Source: Streptomyces thermovulgaris (GTDB taxonomy: Bacteria; Actinomycetota; Actinomycetes; Streptomycetales; Streptomycetaceae). Taken from it: a DNA stretch of 49,481 bases. How positions within the stretch are numbered: the first letter of the stretch is position 1; each line of letters starts with the position of its first letter. This document shows positions 8,268-15,837 of this stretch, piece by piece. The position numbers were made by a program, and so were the translations under genes. The stretch lies in the NCBI RefSeq assembly GCF_002155915.1, contig NZ_MUME01000021.1:205-49685 (forward strand). The letters are read 5' to 3'. The notes under the pieces are model-generated. The model was not told where the DNA came from, did not search any database, and saw only the letters and a list, made by a program, of their open reading frames with translations.

Positions 8268-8981
8268 TCAGGCACGCGAGGACTCGGTCCCGTAGCGTGC
8301 GGGCCGTCGGCGCACATGGGCATCGGCGGTGTGCGGTGCGGTGACGACGCTGTGGTCGGGGATGGTGCGTGCGGCGAGGGTGACGCCGCTGGCGATCCGG
8401 CAGTCGCGGCCGACTGCGAGGCCGGGGCCGAGGCTGATGTTGTTGCCGGTCTGGACCCGGTCACCGATCAGAGCGCCGAACCGCGGTGTGCCGCAGCGGT
8501 AGAGGCCGTCGGGGGTACGCAGGACGATCTCCCGTTCCGGGGTGCGCATGTGGGGGCTCCACATGCTGATGGCCGCGACGGTCAGGTTGGCGGACAGGTG
8601 GGCGTCGGCGCCGACGAGGGTGCGGTTGAGGCCGATACGGTGGCCGAGGACGGTCCGCTCGCCGAGGAACGCGCGGGTGACCTCGCAGTTGAAGCCGACC
8701 GACACACCGGCACACAGCACGGAGCCGGCGCGGACGGTGGAGAACTCCCACACCCGTACGCGGGGACCAATGATCACGTCATCGCCGATGATCGCGGTCG
8801 GGTGGATCTGCGCGGTGGGGTGGATGCGGTGCGGGAGCCGGGCCAGGGCCTGGCGGTGCCAGTCCTCCCAGAGCGCGAGGAAATCGGCCAGCTCGGCCTT
8901 CTCCAGCTGCTCGTACGGGGTGCCGTCCAGCATTCCGCTGGTGGGGGCGGTGAGGTAGTCGCCGAGGCGGATGGTGGGCAT
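8268..8981 (-). CDS. hexapeptide-repeat acyltransferase
   Basis: A 237-residue protein with a left-handed beta-helix of hexapeptide repeats (HPTAQIHPTAIIGDDVIIGP, VRAGSVLCAGVSVG, LVGADAHLSANLTV), the fold of sugar O- or N-acyltransferases that use acyl-CoA. The first ~60 residues are helical, and the C-terminal strands (NNISLGPGLAVGRDCRIA) continue the helix. The start at ATG 8981 has GGAAGG and replaces an upstream in-frame start at 9038. It is divergent from the GT2 gene, the two starts being 82 bases apart. With the glycosyltransferase and epimerase it suggests acylation of a sugar on a glycan or glycolipid; the substrate is unknown. Confidence 0.75.
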   Translation of the reverse strand: MPTIRLGDYLTAPTSGMLDGTPYEQLEKAELADFLALWEDWHRQALARLPHRIHPTAQIHPTAIIGDDVIIGPRVRVWEFSTVRAGSVLCAGVSVGFNCEVTRAFLGERTVLGHRIGLNRTLVGADAHLSANLTVAAISMWSPHMRTPEREIVLRTPDGLYRCGTPRFGALIGDRVQTGNNISLGPGLAVGRDCRIASGVTLAARTIPDHSVVTAPHTADAHVRRRPARYGTESSRA

Positions 8982-9063
8982 GGTGGCCTTCCGGTATGTG
9001 GTCGGTGGCCGGCGCCGGACGGTTAGCATCACCGGCACCGGAGTCGAGGACGGGAGTTCATCC

Positions 9064-9939
9064 GTGCGTCATCCGCGCGTAGGCGTCGCCATCTTGACCA
9101 TGGGCACGCGGTCCGCCGAGCTGGCCGACCTGCTGGAGTCGGTCGCCGGGCAGGACACGCCTGCCGCGCGGGTGGTGGTCGTCGGCAACGGAGCACCGCT
9201 GCCGCCTCTGCCCGAGTGGGTCACCGGTGTGGAGCTGCCGGAGAACCTGGGCGTGACCGGCGGCCGTAACGCCGCCCTGGCCCGGCTGCGGAAGTTCGGG
9301 GACGTCGATGTGGTGGTGAACCTGGACGACGACGGCCTGCTGATCAGCCCGGACGTCTTCACCCGGCTGACACAGCTGTACGCGGCGGACGAGCAGCTGG
9401 GCATCGTCGGTTTCCGCATCGCCGACGAGCGAGGCCGCACCCAGCGCCGCCACGTCCCGCGCCTGCGCGCATCGGATCCGACGCGGGGCGGGCCGGTGAC
9501 GACGTTCCTGGGCGGCGGACACGCCCTGTCCATGCGGATGCTGAACCGGATCGGCGGCTGGCCCGAGCCGTTCTTCTACGCGCACGAGGAGACCGACCTG
9601 GCCTGGCGGGCGCTGGACGCGGGCTGGAAGGTGCTCTACGCGCCGGAGCTGGTGCTCCAACACCCGTGGACATCGCCGACCCGGCACGCGGTCTTCCATC
9701 GCATGGTCGCCCGCAACCGGGTCTGGCTCGCCAAACGACACCTTCCCGCCCCTCTCGTCCCCGCCTATCTGGGTGTCTGGATCGCGCTGACCGTGGCCCG
9801 CACCAGATCGGCGGCGGGGCTGCGGGCCTGGTTCGACGGGTTCGCCGAAGGCCTGCGCACACCGTGCCCGCCCCGTCGGCCGATGCGGTGGGCCACGGTG
9901 TGGCGGATGACCCGGCTGGGCCGGCCGCCGGTCGTCTGA
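9064..9939 (+). CDS. family 2 glycosyltransferase
   Basis: A 291-residue GT-A enzyme that would transfer a sugar from a nucleotide donor. Visible: the N-terminal strand VGVAILTMGTRSAELADLL, the acceptor/donor motif PENLGVTGGRNAAL, the metal-binding DDD in VVVNLDDDGLL, and the catalytic region FFYAHEETDLAWRALDAGW, all as in rhamnosyltransferase-like GT2 proteins. No membrane segments are obvious, so it is probably cytosolic or peripheral. Start: GTG at 9064 after GGGAG; the ATG at 8971 would overlap the divergent acyltransferase gene. It ends base-to-base with the convergent epimerase gene (stop codons TGA and TCA adjacent). Confidence 0.85.
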   Translation: MRHPRVGVAILTMGTRSAELADLLESVAGQDTPAARVVVVGNGAPLPPLPEWVTGVELPENLGVTGGRNAALARLRKFGDVDVVVNLDDDGLLISPDVFTRLTQLYAADEQLGIVGFRIADERGRTQRRHVPRLRASDPTRGGPVTTFLGGGHALSMRMLNRIGGWPEPFFYAHEETDLAWRALDAGWKVLYAPELVLQHPWTSPTRHAVFHRMVARNRVWLAKRHLPAPLVPAYLGVWIALTVARTRSAAGLRAWFDGFAEGLRTPCPPRRPMRWATVWRMTRLGRPPVV

Positions 9940-9951
9940 TCAGACGGCCGG
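9928..9951. terminator. palindrome carrying two convergent stop codons
   Basis: CCGGTCGTCTGA and TCAGACGGCCGG form a 24-base palindrome with one U-G pair and no loop. Its centre is the adjoining stop codons of the glycosyltransferase (+) and epimerase (-). It may act as a compact bidirectional terminator inside coding sequence. Confidence 0.45.
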
Positions 9952-11034
9952 GGCCTCGGCCCGCAGCCACGCGGGGATCGCCCCGGGAGTCCCCAGCCAG
10001 TCCACATAGCGGGCCACCCCCTCTGTGAGGGTGATCGTCGGCCGCCATCCGAGCACCGCCTCCATGCGGTGGGTGGCCGCGTAGCCGCCGAGCGGATCAC
10101 CAGGCGGCATCGGCGTCTCCACCAGCCGGGTGCCCGGATACCGCTCGGCGATCAGCTCCGCCACCCTGCGGATGCTGGTGGGAATGCCGGCGCCGATGCT
10201 GATCGTCTCGTTGTGGGCTCGCGGGGCGACGAGGGCGCGCACGGTGGCGGCGGCGATGTCGTCGACGTGCACCAGGTCCCGGACCTGGTGGCCACCGCCG
10301 TTGAGATGCAGGGGCAGCCCTAAAGCGGCGCGGGTGGCGAACCAGGCCACCACCCACGAGTGGCTGTTCTTCTTGACCACCTGCGGATCGCCGTAGACGG
10401 AGAAGTACCGCACAACCGTGTACGAGGTGCCCACGGCGCCCAGGGTGAGAGCGGTCTGCGTCTCGCCCCACGCCTTGGTGTTGGCGTAGACGGACATCGG
10501 CCGCAATCGCGTGTGCTCGTGGAACTGCGGCGGCACCCGCCCGTACACGGCTTCCAGCAGCTTCCTGACAGTCCGGTACTCCTCGCACGGGCGGGCCCAG
10601 TCCTCCGGGTCGCCGTTGCCGTAGACGCTGGCCGAGGAGACGAAGACCAGCCGGCGGCTCCGCTCGCAGGCGGCTACCGCGTCGAGCAGAACCTGGGTGC
10701 CGCTGATGTTGGTGTGAATCGCCGCCATGGGCTTGCGGGTACAGGCGGCGACATCCGCCAGGGCGGCGGCATGGATCACGTAGTCGGACTCGGCCACCAC
10801 CCTCTTCACCAGGTCCGAGTCCTGAACGCTGCCGACGACGACGTCCGGGTCGGACGGGTCGACACCGAACAGGTCCCGGTAGGTGTGCTGCGGGTAGGCG
10901 TCCAGCGTGCACAGAGAGATCGGCCGGGCCCCGACCTGGCGCAGGTAGCCGGCGATCCGGCTGCCGATCAGCCCGGCCCCACCGGTGACCAGCACGGTCC
11001 GGCCGGCGAGCTCTTTCAAGAGGGTGTCGTGCAC
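9940..11034 (-). CDS. NAD-dependent epimerase/dehydratase, TTA codon
   Basis: A 364-residue extended SDR enzyme acting on nucleotide sugars. Visible: Rossmann motif VLVTGGAGLIGSRIAGYL, the serine block VFVSSASVYGN, and the catalytic YANTK (YxxxK); the C-terminal domain carries ERYPGTRLVETPMPPGD. The product could be an epimerised or dehydrated NDP-sugar for the adjacent glycosyltransferase. Start: GTG at 11034 preceded by AGGAGG at good spacing; an upstream ATG (11184) lacks support. Codon 238 (+ strand 10321-10323) is TTA in AALGLP, implying dependence on the bldA tRNA. Exact reaction cannot be fixed from motifs alone. Confidence 0.82.
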   Translation of the reverse strand: MHDTLLKELAGRTVLVTGGAGLIGSRIAGYLRQVGARPISLCTLDAYPQHTYRDLFGVDPSDPDVVVGSVQDSDLVKRVVAESDYVIHAAALADVAACTRKPMAAIHTNISGTQVLLDAVAACERSRRLVFVSSASVYGNGDPEDWARPCEEYRTVRKLLEAVYGRVPPQFHEHTRLRPMSVYANTKAWGETQTALTLGAVGTSYTVVRYFSVYGDPQVVKKNSHSWVVAWFATRAALGLPLHLNGGGHQVRDLVHVDDIAAATVRALVAPRAHNETISIGAGIPTSIRRVAELIAERYPGTRLVETPMPPGDPLGGYAATHRMEAVLGWRPTITLTEGVARYVDWLGTPGAIPAWLRAEAPAV

Positions 11035-11312
11035 AGTGCCTCCTAGCAGTAGCCCGGCCGCAGGTCCGGCCGGATTGACCATGTACGTGATCAGCAGGCG
11101 GCGATGGCAATCAGCCGTGTGACGGCGAACGGCGTGCAGAGGATGCAGCGGCCGGCCGTGCCTGCCCGGCTGACCGGCTTTCAACCCGCCCCAGAGTCGC
11201 CCGGGACGCCCTGATGGGCCTGGATGCCCGGCCGCCTTGTGTCTCCGGTCTCGAGGTGACGCCTGTCTCGGGGCGGGGCCATGGGGTCAGGTGGCAGTTC
11301 CGACGCGGCCCA

Positions 11313-11411
11313 TTAGAAGGCGACGCCGACCACGAGCATGACGATCAAGAAGCACAGGATCGCCACGTACAGAGCTTGACCGACCGCGCTGTCGGGTCTC
11401 CAGTGGCTCAT
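11313..11411 (-). CDS. 32-residue single-span membrane peptide
   Basis: Short ORF beginning MSHWRPDSAVGQ and continuing as ~20 hydrophobic residues (ALYVAILCFLIVMLVVGVAF), then TAA. Its ATG overlaps the TGA of the primpol-like gene at 11408 as ATGA, the classical translational coupling arrangement, which argues that it is real despite its length. One transmembrane helix is predicted by eye. In copy 1 the same ATGA is present at 5199-5202 and the next residues are MSRW, but the hydrophobic part is absent there. Function unknown; possibilities include a membrane anchor or regulator for the primpol-like protein, or a small toxin. Confidence 0.55.
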   Translation of the reverse strand: MSHWRPDSAVGQALYVAILCFLIVMLVVGVAF

Positions 11412-11968
11412 GGCTGCTCACCCGTGATCTCTGCGGCCTCGACGGCCCGTTGGCGTTCCTGGGCGAGCTGGACCACCGCCCACACCAGCCGCGGGTCGCA
11501 CAGCTCTCCGGGGGAGTCCATGGGAACCGCCCAGTACGCACGCCCCTTCGGCTCCGTACGGTCCACCGCCGGCACGCCCAGAAAGCAGTCCCGGCCCAGG
11601 CACTCCAGGCCCGGAAAGGCCCGGGGCGGACGCCGCCACGCGGTGGAGCCGGGAACCAGGGCGTAGTACTGGTCCGAGTACCTGCCGTGGATCACCGGAC
11701 CGCCATCCAGCGCACGGCGGAGAAAACCGTTCACCTCCGCCTCATCAGCCGTCTGCGCCGCCGCACGCACCAGATCCCCCGGCAACCGCACGGCAGCGAA
11801 GATCCCACCGCACGCCAGAAGCGCCGCACCCTGCAACAGCCACTCCCGGCGGGCCGCATCCCGGTCCCGGGCAGCGGACAAGAGCCAGTGCGCGACCGCG
11901 AGCTGCCGCTCCCACCCCGGCACCACGACGCCCTCGAGCGCGTGCTGTTCGTTCGTCGCGCCGCTCAC
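11408..11968 (-). CDS. primase/polymerase-like protein, copy 2
   Basis: A 186-residue paralogue of the protein at 5199-5768, with the same blocks (WERQLAVAHWLLSAARDRD, AALLACGGIFAAVRLPG, GGPVIHGRYSDQYYALVPG, YWAVPMDSPGELCDPRLV). By eye the two genes are ~95% identical across most of their length and diverge in the first ~20 codons (VSGATNEQHALEG here). Start: GTG at 11968 after AAAGGGGGA; it overlaps a short upstream ORF as GTGA. Its stop overlaps the 32-residue membrane peptide. The near identity suggests recent duplication or gene conversion. A polymerase activity is unproven; no clear acidic catalytic motif is seen. Confidence 0.6.
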   Translation of the reverse strand: MSGATNEQHALEGVVVPGWERQLAVAHWLLSAARDRDAARREWLLQGAALLACGGIFAAVRLPGDLVRAAAQTADEAEVNGFLRRALDGGPVIHGRYSDQYYALVPGSTAWRRPPRAFPGLECLGRDCFLGVPAVDRTEPKGRAYWAVPMDSPGELCDPRLVWAVVQLAQERQRAVEAAEITGEQP

Positions 11969-12099
11969 TCCGCGGTCCCCCTTTCCGCCGCATGCAACAG
12001 CCACTGGTCGGTGCGCAGCGGCATGGTCGGGGCTGCGGACGACAGCCAGTGCTCAATCGGCGTGCGGGATGGTGCCGGCGCCCTATGCGGCCTGTTCAC
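11965..12099 (-). CDS. short ORF coupled to primpol-like copy 2
   Basis: A 44-codon ORF (VNRPHRAPAPSRTPIEHWL, ending HAAERGTAE) from GTG at 12099, preceded by GGAGGGAG at ~9 bases. Its TGA overlaps the GTG of the primpol-like gene. It has no hydrophobic segment and no family I recognise. It may be a leader peptide for coupling, or the stub of a longer upstream partner as in copy 1. Low certainty. Confidence 0.35.
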   Translation of the reverse strand: MNRPHRAPAPSRTPIEHWLSSAAPTMPLRTDQWLLHAAERGTAE

Positions 12100-12266
12100 G
12101 ATGGGAGCTCCCTCCGTGGACCTCCGTTCACATACGAGCCAACTCCCTTCCGCCACGCCGGTGTGGACGCCCGCCCGGACTTTTGGGCGGACTTTTCGCG
12201 TGAGTGGACATTCCACGTCTGCCTCTGCCGCTACGGTCGGCAGACAGGGAGCACCGGAGGTACGCC

Positions 12267-13577
12267 GTGGCCGAGACGCCATCGCTGTTCGAACAGGCAT
12301 GCATCGCCCATGGCTGGGACACGCCCGCCAAATTCATCCGCGCCTTCGAGGAGACCGCAGTCTTACTCGCCGAGCCGACAACCGTGACCGCTCGTCAAGT
12401 CCGCCGCTGGTGGCGGGATGTTCCGCCACCCACACCACGCGCACGTGCCTGGCGTGTCATCCACGCCATGCTGGGCGTGAACCCCGTTGAGTTGGGCTTC
12501 CCCAACCCACCGCCCGGTGTCACCGTGGAGAGAGCACCACTCCTCGCACAGGAAGGCAGCAGCGTGGACCGACGGGCATTCCTCGCCGACTCGATCGGCG
12601 TCGTTGCAGCCACCGGTCTCCCCGAGCCCGTGGCCCACCTCTCCCCGGCTGGACGGCAGGGCGCCATCGGCACCACCCACCTGCTGGAGTTACAGGAAGG
12701 TCTGCGTTCCCTCTACCACCTGGACGACTCGTACGGTGGAGGTGACGTCCGTCCTCTGGCCGTCCGCCACCTCCACCGGATCCGCCGCATCATCAACACG
12801 TCGACGTACTCGGATGCCCTGGGTCGGCAGCTCCAGCTCCTCGCCGGCGAGACCGCCGAGCATTGCGCCTGGCTCTACTACGACGCCAACGACCAGGATC
12901 AGGCCCGCCGTTACTGGGGTGAGGCCCTGACGACGGCCACCATGCTGCGGGACACGTCCCTCGCAATCCTCGTCCTGGCCTCCCTGAGCTTGCAGGCCAG
13001 CAACGAGGGCCGCCCCCGCGATGGCTACGACCTGGCCCGGGCCGCCCAGGATCAAGCAACCCGTTTCGGCTCCCCCACCCTGCAATCCCTGCTTGCTTCC
13101 CGAGAGGCATGGGCTCTGTCCCTCATGGGTGATCACACTGGTGCCCGCAGGCGTCTGGCGGAGGCCATGCGCCTGCTGGATCGCTCCGGCCACGGCCGAC
13201 CCTCCCCTGAGTGGGCGGCGTTCCACAGCGCTGCCGAACTCGACTACACCCAAGGGTTGCTCCACACCGAGAACGGCCACCACGACCGTGCCGTGCACTT
13301 CATGCGGGCCGCGCTGGAACACCAGGACCGCGCCTACGGCCGCAACCGTGTCCTGTACCGGCTCACACTCGCCCGCACCCTGATCCAGGCCGGTGACGCG
13401 GACGAGGGCGCCGGCCATGCCAGGGATTGCCTCGGGCACCTCGACGAGATCGAGTCAGGGCGCGTCATGCAGCGTCTCTCGGAGGTCGCCGACCTCCTCG
13501 ACCGGGTGGACGCCGCCGACGTCCGGGACACCGCCCAGCAACTACGCGAGTACGCCCACGCCCGGGGAGCCGCCTGA
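12267..13577 (+). CDS. XRE/TPR-type transcriptional regulator, two TTA codons
   Basis: A 436-residue protein. The N-terminal ~75 residues (LFEQACIAHGWDTPAKFIRAF, VTARQVRRWWRDVPPP) form a divergent helix-turn-helix, followed by a linker and, from ~residue 140, TPR-like helical pairs (LYYDANDQDQARRYWGEAL, GLLHTENGHHDRAVHFMRAA, RTLIQAGDADEGAGHARD), as in Streptomyces regulators of this type. Start: GTG at 12267 with CGGAGG; an upstream ATG at 12204 is less likely. Codons at 12363-12365 and 12690-12692 are in-frame TTA, read only by the bldA tRNA, whose gene lies ~2 kb away. The next gene starts inside its stop (TGATG). Targets unknown, perhaps the divergent primpol-like operon. Confidence 0.78.
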   Translation: MAETPSLFEQACIAHGWDTPAKFIRAFEETAVLLAEPTTVTARQVRRWWRDVPPPTPRARAWRVIHAMLGVNPVELGFPNPPPGVTVERAPLLAQEGSSVDRRAFLADSIGVVAATGLPEPVAHLSPAGRQGAIGTTHLLELQEGLRSLYHLDDSYGGGDVRPLAVRHLHRIRRIINTSTYSDALGRQLQLLAGETAEHCAWLYYDANDQDQARRYWGEALTTATMLRDTSLAILVLASLSLQASNEGRPRDGYDLARAAQDQATRFGSPTLQSLLASREAWALSLMGDHTGARRRLAEAMRLLDRSGHGRPSPEWAAFHSAAELDYTQGLLHTENGHHDRAVHFMRAALEHQDRAYGRNRVLYRLTLARTLIQAGDADEGAGHARDCLGHLDEIESGRVMQRLSEVADLLDRVDAADVRDTAQQLREYAHARGAA

Positions 13578-14128
13578 TGCACGAGATCCACTACACCCGG
13601 CACGACGGCCAGGCCGCTGCCGGGCAGCTCGACGCATTCCTGTCGGCGTACGAGGAGGTCTACGCAGAGCCGCCCTACTGCGAAGGGCCGCGCGATGTCG
13701 CCGAGTTCATCGACCACTACCAGGTCCACGTCCGCCGCCCCGGAATGCGGCTCATCCTGGCCTGGGACGCGGAGGAGGTGGTGGGCTTCACCTACGGCCA
13801 CCACCTCGCCCCGGAGACCCGCTGGTGGCACAGCCTCCAGGACGTCACGCTGCCGGACAGCTTCGTACGGGAGGACGGCCGCCGCACCTTCGCCGTCATC
13901 GAACTCGCCGTGCGCAAGCCCTGGCGCCGCCGCGGCATCGCCGCTGCCCTGCACACGCGGCTGCTCGACGACCTGGATGTCGAGCGCGTCACCCTCGCCG
14001 TACGGCCCGAGCCGGAAGCCGCAGCAGCCCGCGCCGCCTATCAGGCATGGGGGTACCGCAAAGTCGGGACGTCCCGCCCCTGGCAGGACGCCCCGCTGTA
14101 CAACTGCATGATCCGCGAGCTGCGCTGA
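13577..14128 (+). CDS. GNAT-family N-acetyltransferase
   Basis: A 183-residue GNAT enzyme that would transfer acetyl from acetyl-CoA to an amine. Visible: motif A as IELAVRKPWRRRGIAAALHTRLL (the R/Q-x-x-G-x-A loop binding CoA pyrophosphate), the preceding VVGFTYGHHLAPE strand, and the C-terminal ARAAYQAWGYRKVGTSRP motif B. The ATG at 13577 shares one base with the stop of the upstream regulator, so the two are cotranscribed and coupled. Substrate unknown; such regulator-acetyltransferase pairs are common in Streptomyces. Confidence 0.83.
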   Translation: MHEIHYTRHDGQAAAGQLDAFLSAYEEVYAEPPYCEGPRDVAEFIDHYQVHVRRPGMRLILAWDAEEVVGFTYGHHLAPETRWWHSLQDVTLPDSFVREDGRRTFAVIELAVRKPWRRRGIAAALHTRLLDDLDVERVTLAVRPEPEAAAARAAYQAWGYRKVGTSRPWQDAPLYNCMIRELR

Positions 14129-14487
14129 TCCCAGCCCACGCCACCTCACCGCACCAGGTGCACGCAGGTACCGGTACGTCCTGCGGGCGTCCGACAGCGG
14201 GGACACCGGACCGCCCGGCCCACCGTCTCCCGTCGGCACGGCGTTGGACACGGCCAAGTTGAAGGAGAACAAGGTCCGTTCACATGCCAGAGCTGCCGCG
14301 CGGATGACGGCGCCGCCCTCGGCGTCCACCGCTTCCGTGCGCCGTGCGCACCGCGCCCCGCCCTGCCCTGCGGGGCATGAGGAAGCCGCCTTCCCCGGCT
14401 CCCCCACGCCGACGCTTCCAAGACACGCGACCACCACAACGAGCGCATACGCACGGTCAACAAGCATTGACCGTGCGTAATGAGCGG
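14129..14487. other. intergenic region between GNAT gene and tRNA-Leu
   Basis: About 360 bases with no supported gene. The right part (14378-14487) is the flank that is repeated at 7818-7923. An inverted repeat GCACGGTCAA / TTGACCGTGC with loop CAAGCA lies at 14451-14476, just downstream of the tRNA on the minus strand, and probably terminates it. Confidence 0.5.
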
Positions 14488-14513
14488 TGCCCGGAGCCGG
14501 ACTCGAACCGGCA
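14378..14513. repeat. tRNA-Leu 3' end and flank, reference copy
   Basis: Partner of the block at 7818-7950. It covers the 3' quarter of the intact tRNA-Leu gene and ~110 bases downstream of it. If a mobile element once used this tRNA, the segment between the two copies (about 7.9-14.5 kb) would be the inserted DNA; no integrase is present. Confidence 0.6.
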
Positions 14514-14571
14514 CGCCCGCGAAGGGGCAGCGAGGTTTAAGCTCGCCGTGTCTACGTTCCACCATCCGGGC
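14488..14571 (-). tRNA. bldA: tRNA-Leu (TAA), bldA type
   Basis: An 84-nt class II tRNA. The acceptor stem GCCCGGA pairs with TCCGGGC, the discriminator is A and the 3' CCA is not encoded. The anticodon arm GCGAG-CTTAAAC-CTCGC gives anticodon TAA, decoding UUA. A long variable arm (TGCCC...GGGCG) and the T arm GCCGG-TTCGAGT-CCGGC are present. In Streptomyces the single UUA-reading tRNA is bldA, which controls development and antibiotic synthesis through TTA codons. The name rests on the anticodon. Confidence 0.9.
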
Positions 14572-14994
14572 AGGCCATGGGGTCCACGCTGGGGCTCCGA
14601 GCCTATCGGGATGCTTTCCCCCGGCAGAGGGCGGGTCGACTCATGTTGTCTTATTTCATTGGTAACTGATGGTGCGTCAGAACCTAGAAGCAGCCATCGG
14701 TACTCGCCAATAGCCTTGCCCATCGTGGTCGGCCACATACACGGAATGACGGAATCTCGTCGTCCAAACCGGGGCGCTCCCCCCGTTCTTGGCGCCCCCG
14801 CCCGGACGTGCGCCCCGGGGCGACCGTCATCCTCCAGTCCGGGGCGGCCGTCAACCTCCGGTATGACTCGCCCGGGCGCGGTCCGCCCCTGGTCGTCCTC
14901 CGGAACCGGAACTGCGGGTGACTCCAGCGGCCCGATCGGCCACGACGATGGTTCACATCCCCGAGAACCTCGTCGTTCCTTCAGGAGCACACCT
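14572..14994. other. upstream region of tRNA-Leu and ABC exporter operon
   Basis: About 420 bases without a supported gene. An AT-rich patch around 14640-14665 is followed by an imperfect palindrome CTGATG-GTG-CGTCAG (14666-14680), a plausible repressor site. A TAGGCT-like -10 for the tRNA can be read on the minus strand near 14610-14616. The promoter of the ABC genes must also lie here. Confidence 0.4.
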
Positions 14995-15795
14995 GTGACC
15001 ACTTCCTCCATCGCCGGCCGTACCACCACCGTGGCCGCATGCGCCAGGGATCTGTCGAAGATCTACGGAGAGGGCGAGACCCGGGTGGTCGCCCTCGACC
15101 GGGTCTCGGTCGACTTCCGGAAGGCCGAGTTCACGGCGATCATGGGGCCGTCCGGATCCGGCAAGTCCACGCTGATGCACTGTGTGGCGGGCCTGGACAC
15201 CTTCTCCTCCGGTTCGGTGCGCATCGGTGACACCGAGCTCGGCTCACTGAAGGACAAGCAGCTCACCAGGCTGCGCCGGGACAAGATCGGCTTCATCTTC
15301 CAGGCGTTCAACCTGCTGCCGACGCTCACGGCCCTGGAGAACATCACCCTCCCGATGGACATCGCCGGCCGCAGGCCGGACCAGGAGTGGCTGAAGTCCG
15401 TGATCGACATGGTGGGGCTCGCCGACCGGCTGAACCACCGGCCCTCCCAGCTCTCCGGCGGTCAGCAGCAGCGCGTCGCCGTCGCCCGCGCCCTGGCCTC
15501 CCGGCCGGAGATCATCTTCGGTGACGAGCCCACCGGGAACCTCGACTCGCGCGCCGGCGCCGAGGTGCTCGGCTTCCTGCGCAACTCCGTGCGCGACCTC
15601 GGCCAGACCGTGGTGATGGTGACCCACGACCCGGTGGCGGCGTCGTACGCGGACCGAGTCGTCTTCCTCGCGGACGGCCGGATCGTGGACGAGGTGTACG
15701 ACCCCACGGCGGACGCGGTCCTCGACCGGATGCGGCGCCTTCCCGGAGGGACCTCCCGGCCCCTCGAGTCCGACGGCGCCGGCCGCGCCGGCTGA
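14995..15795 (+). CDS. ABC transporter ATP-binding protein (MacB/LolD type)
   Basis: A 266-residue ATPase powering the adjacent FtsX-like permease. Visible: Walker A GPSGSGKST, Q-loop FQAFNLLPTLTALEN, signature LSGGQQQRVAVARAL, Walker B EIIFGDEPTGNLD and the switch histidine in MVTHD. The family exports or extracts lipids, peptides or signals rather than importing them. Start: GTG at 14995 with AGGAG; longer in-frame readings to 14344 overlap the tRNA and are rejected. It precedes the permease by 42 bases in one operon. Substrate unknown. Confidence 0.92.
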   Translation: MTTSSIAGRTTTVAACARDLSKIYGEGETRVVALDRVSVDFRKAEFTAIMGPSGSGKSTLMHCVAGLDTFSSGSVRIGDTELGSLKDKQLTRLRRDKIGFIFQAFNLLPTLTALENITLPMDIAGRRPDQEWLKSVIDMVGLADRLNHRPSQLSGGQQQRVAVARALASRPEIIFGDEPTGNLDSRAGAEVLGFLRNSVRDLGQTVVMVTHDPVAASYADRVVFLADGRIVDEVYDPTADAVLDRMRRLPGGTSRPLESDGAGRAG

Positions 15796-15837
15796 TCCCC
15801 CACCTTCGCACACGCACCTCTGGACTGAGACAGAACC

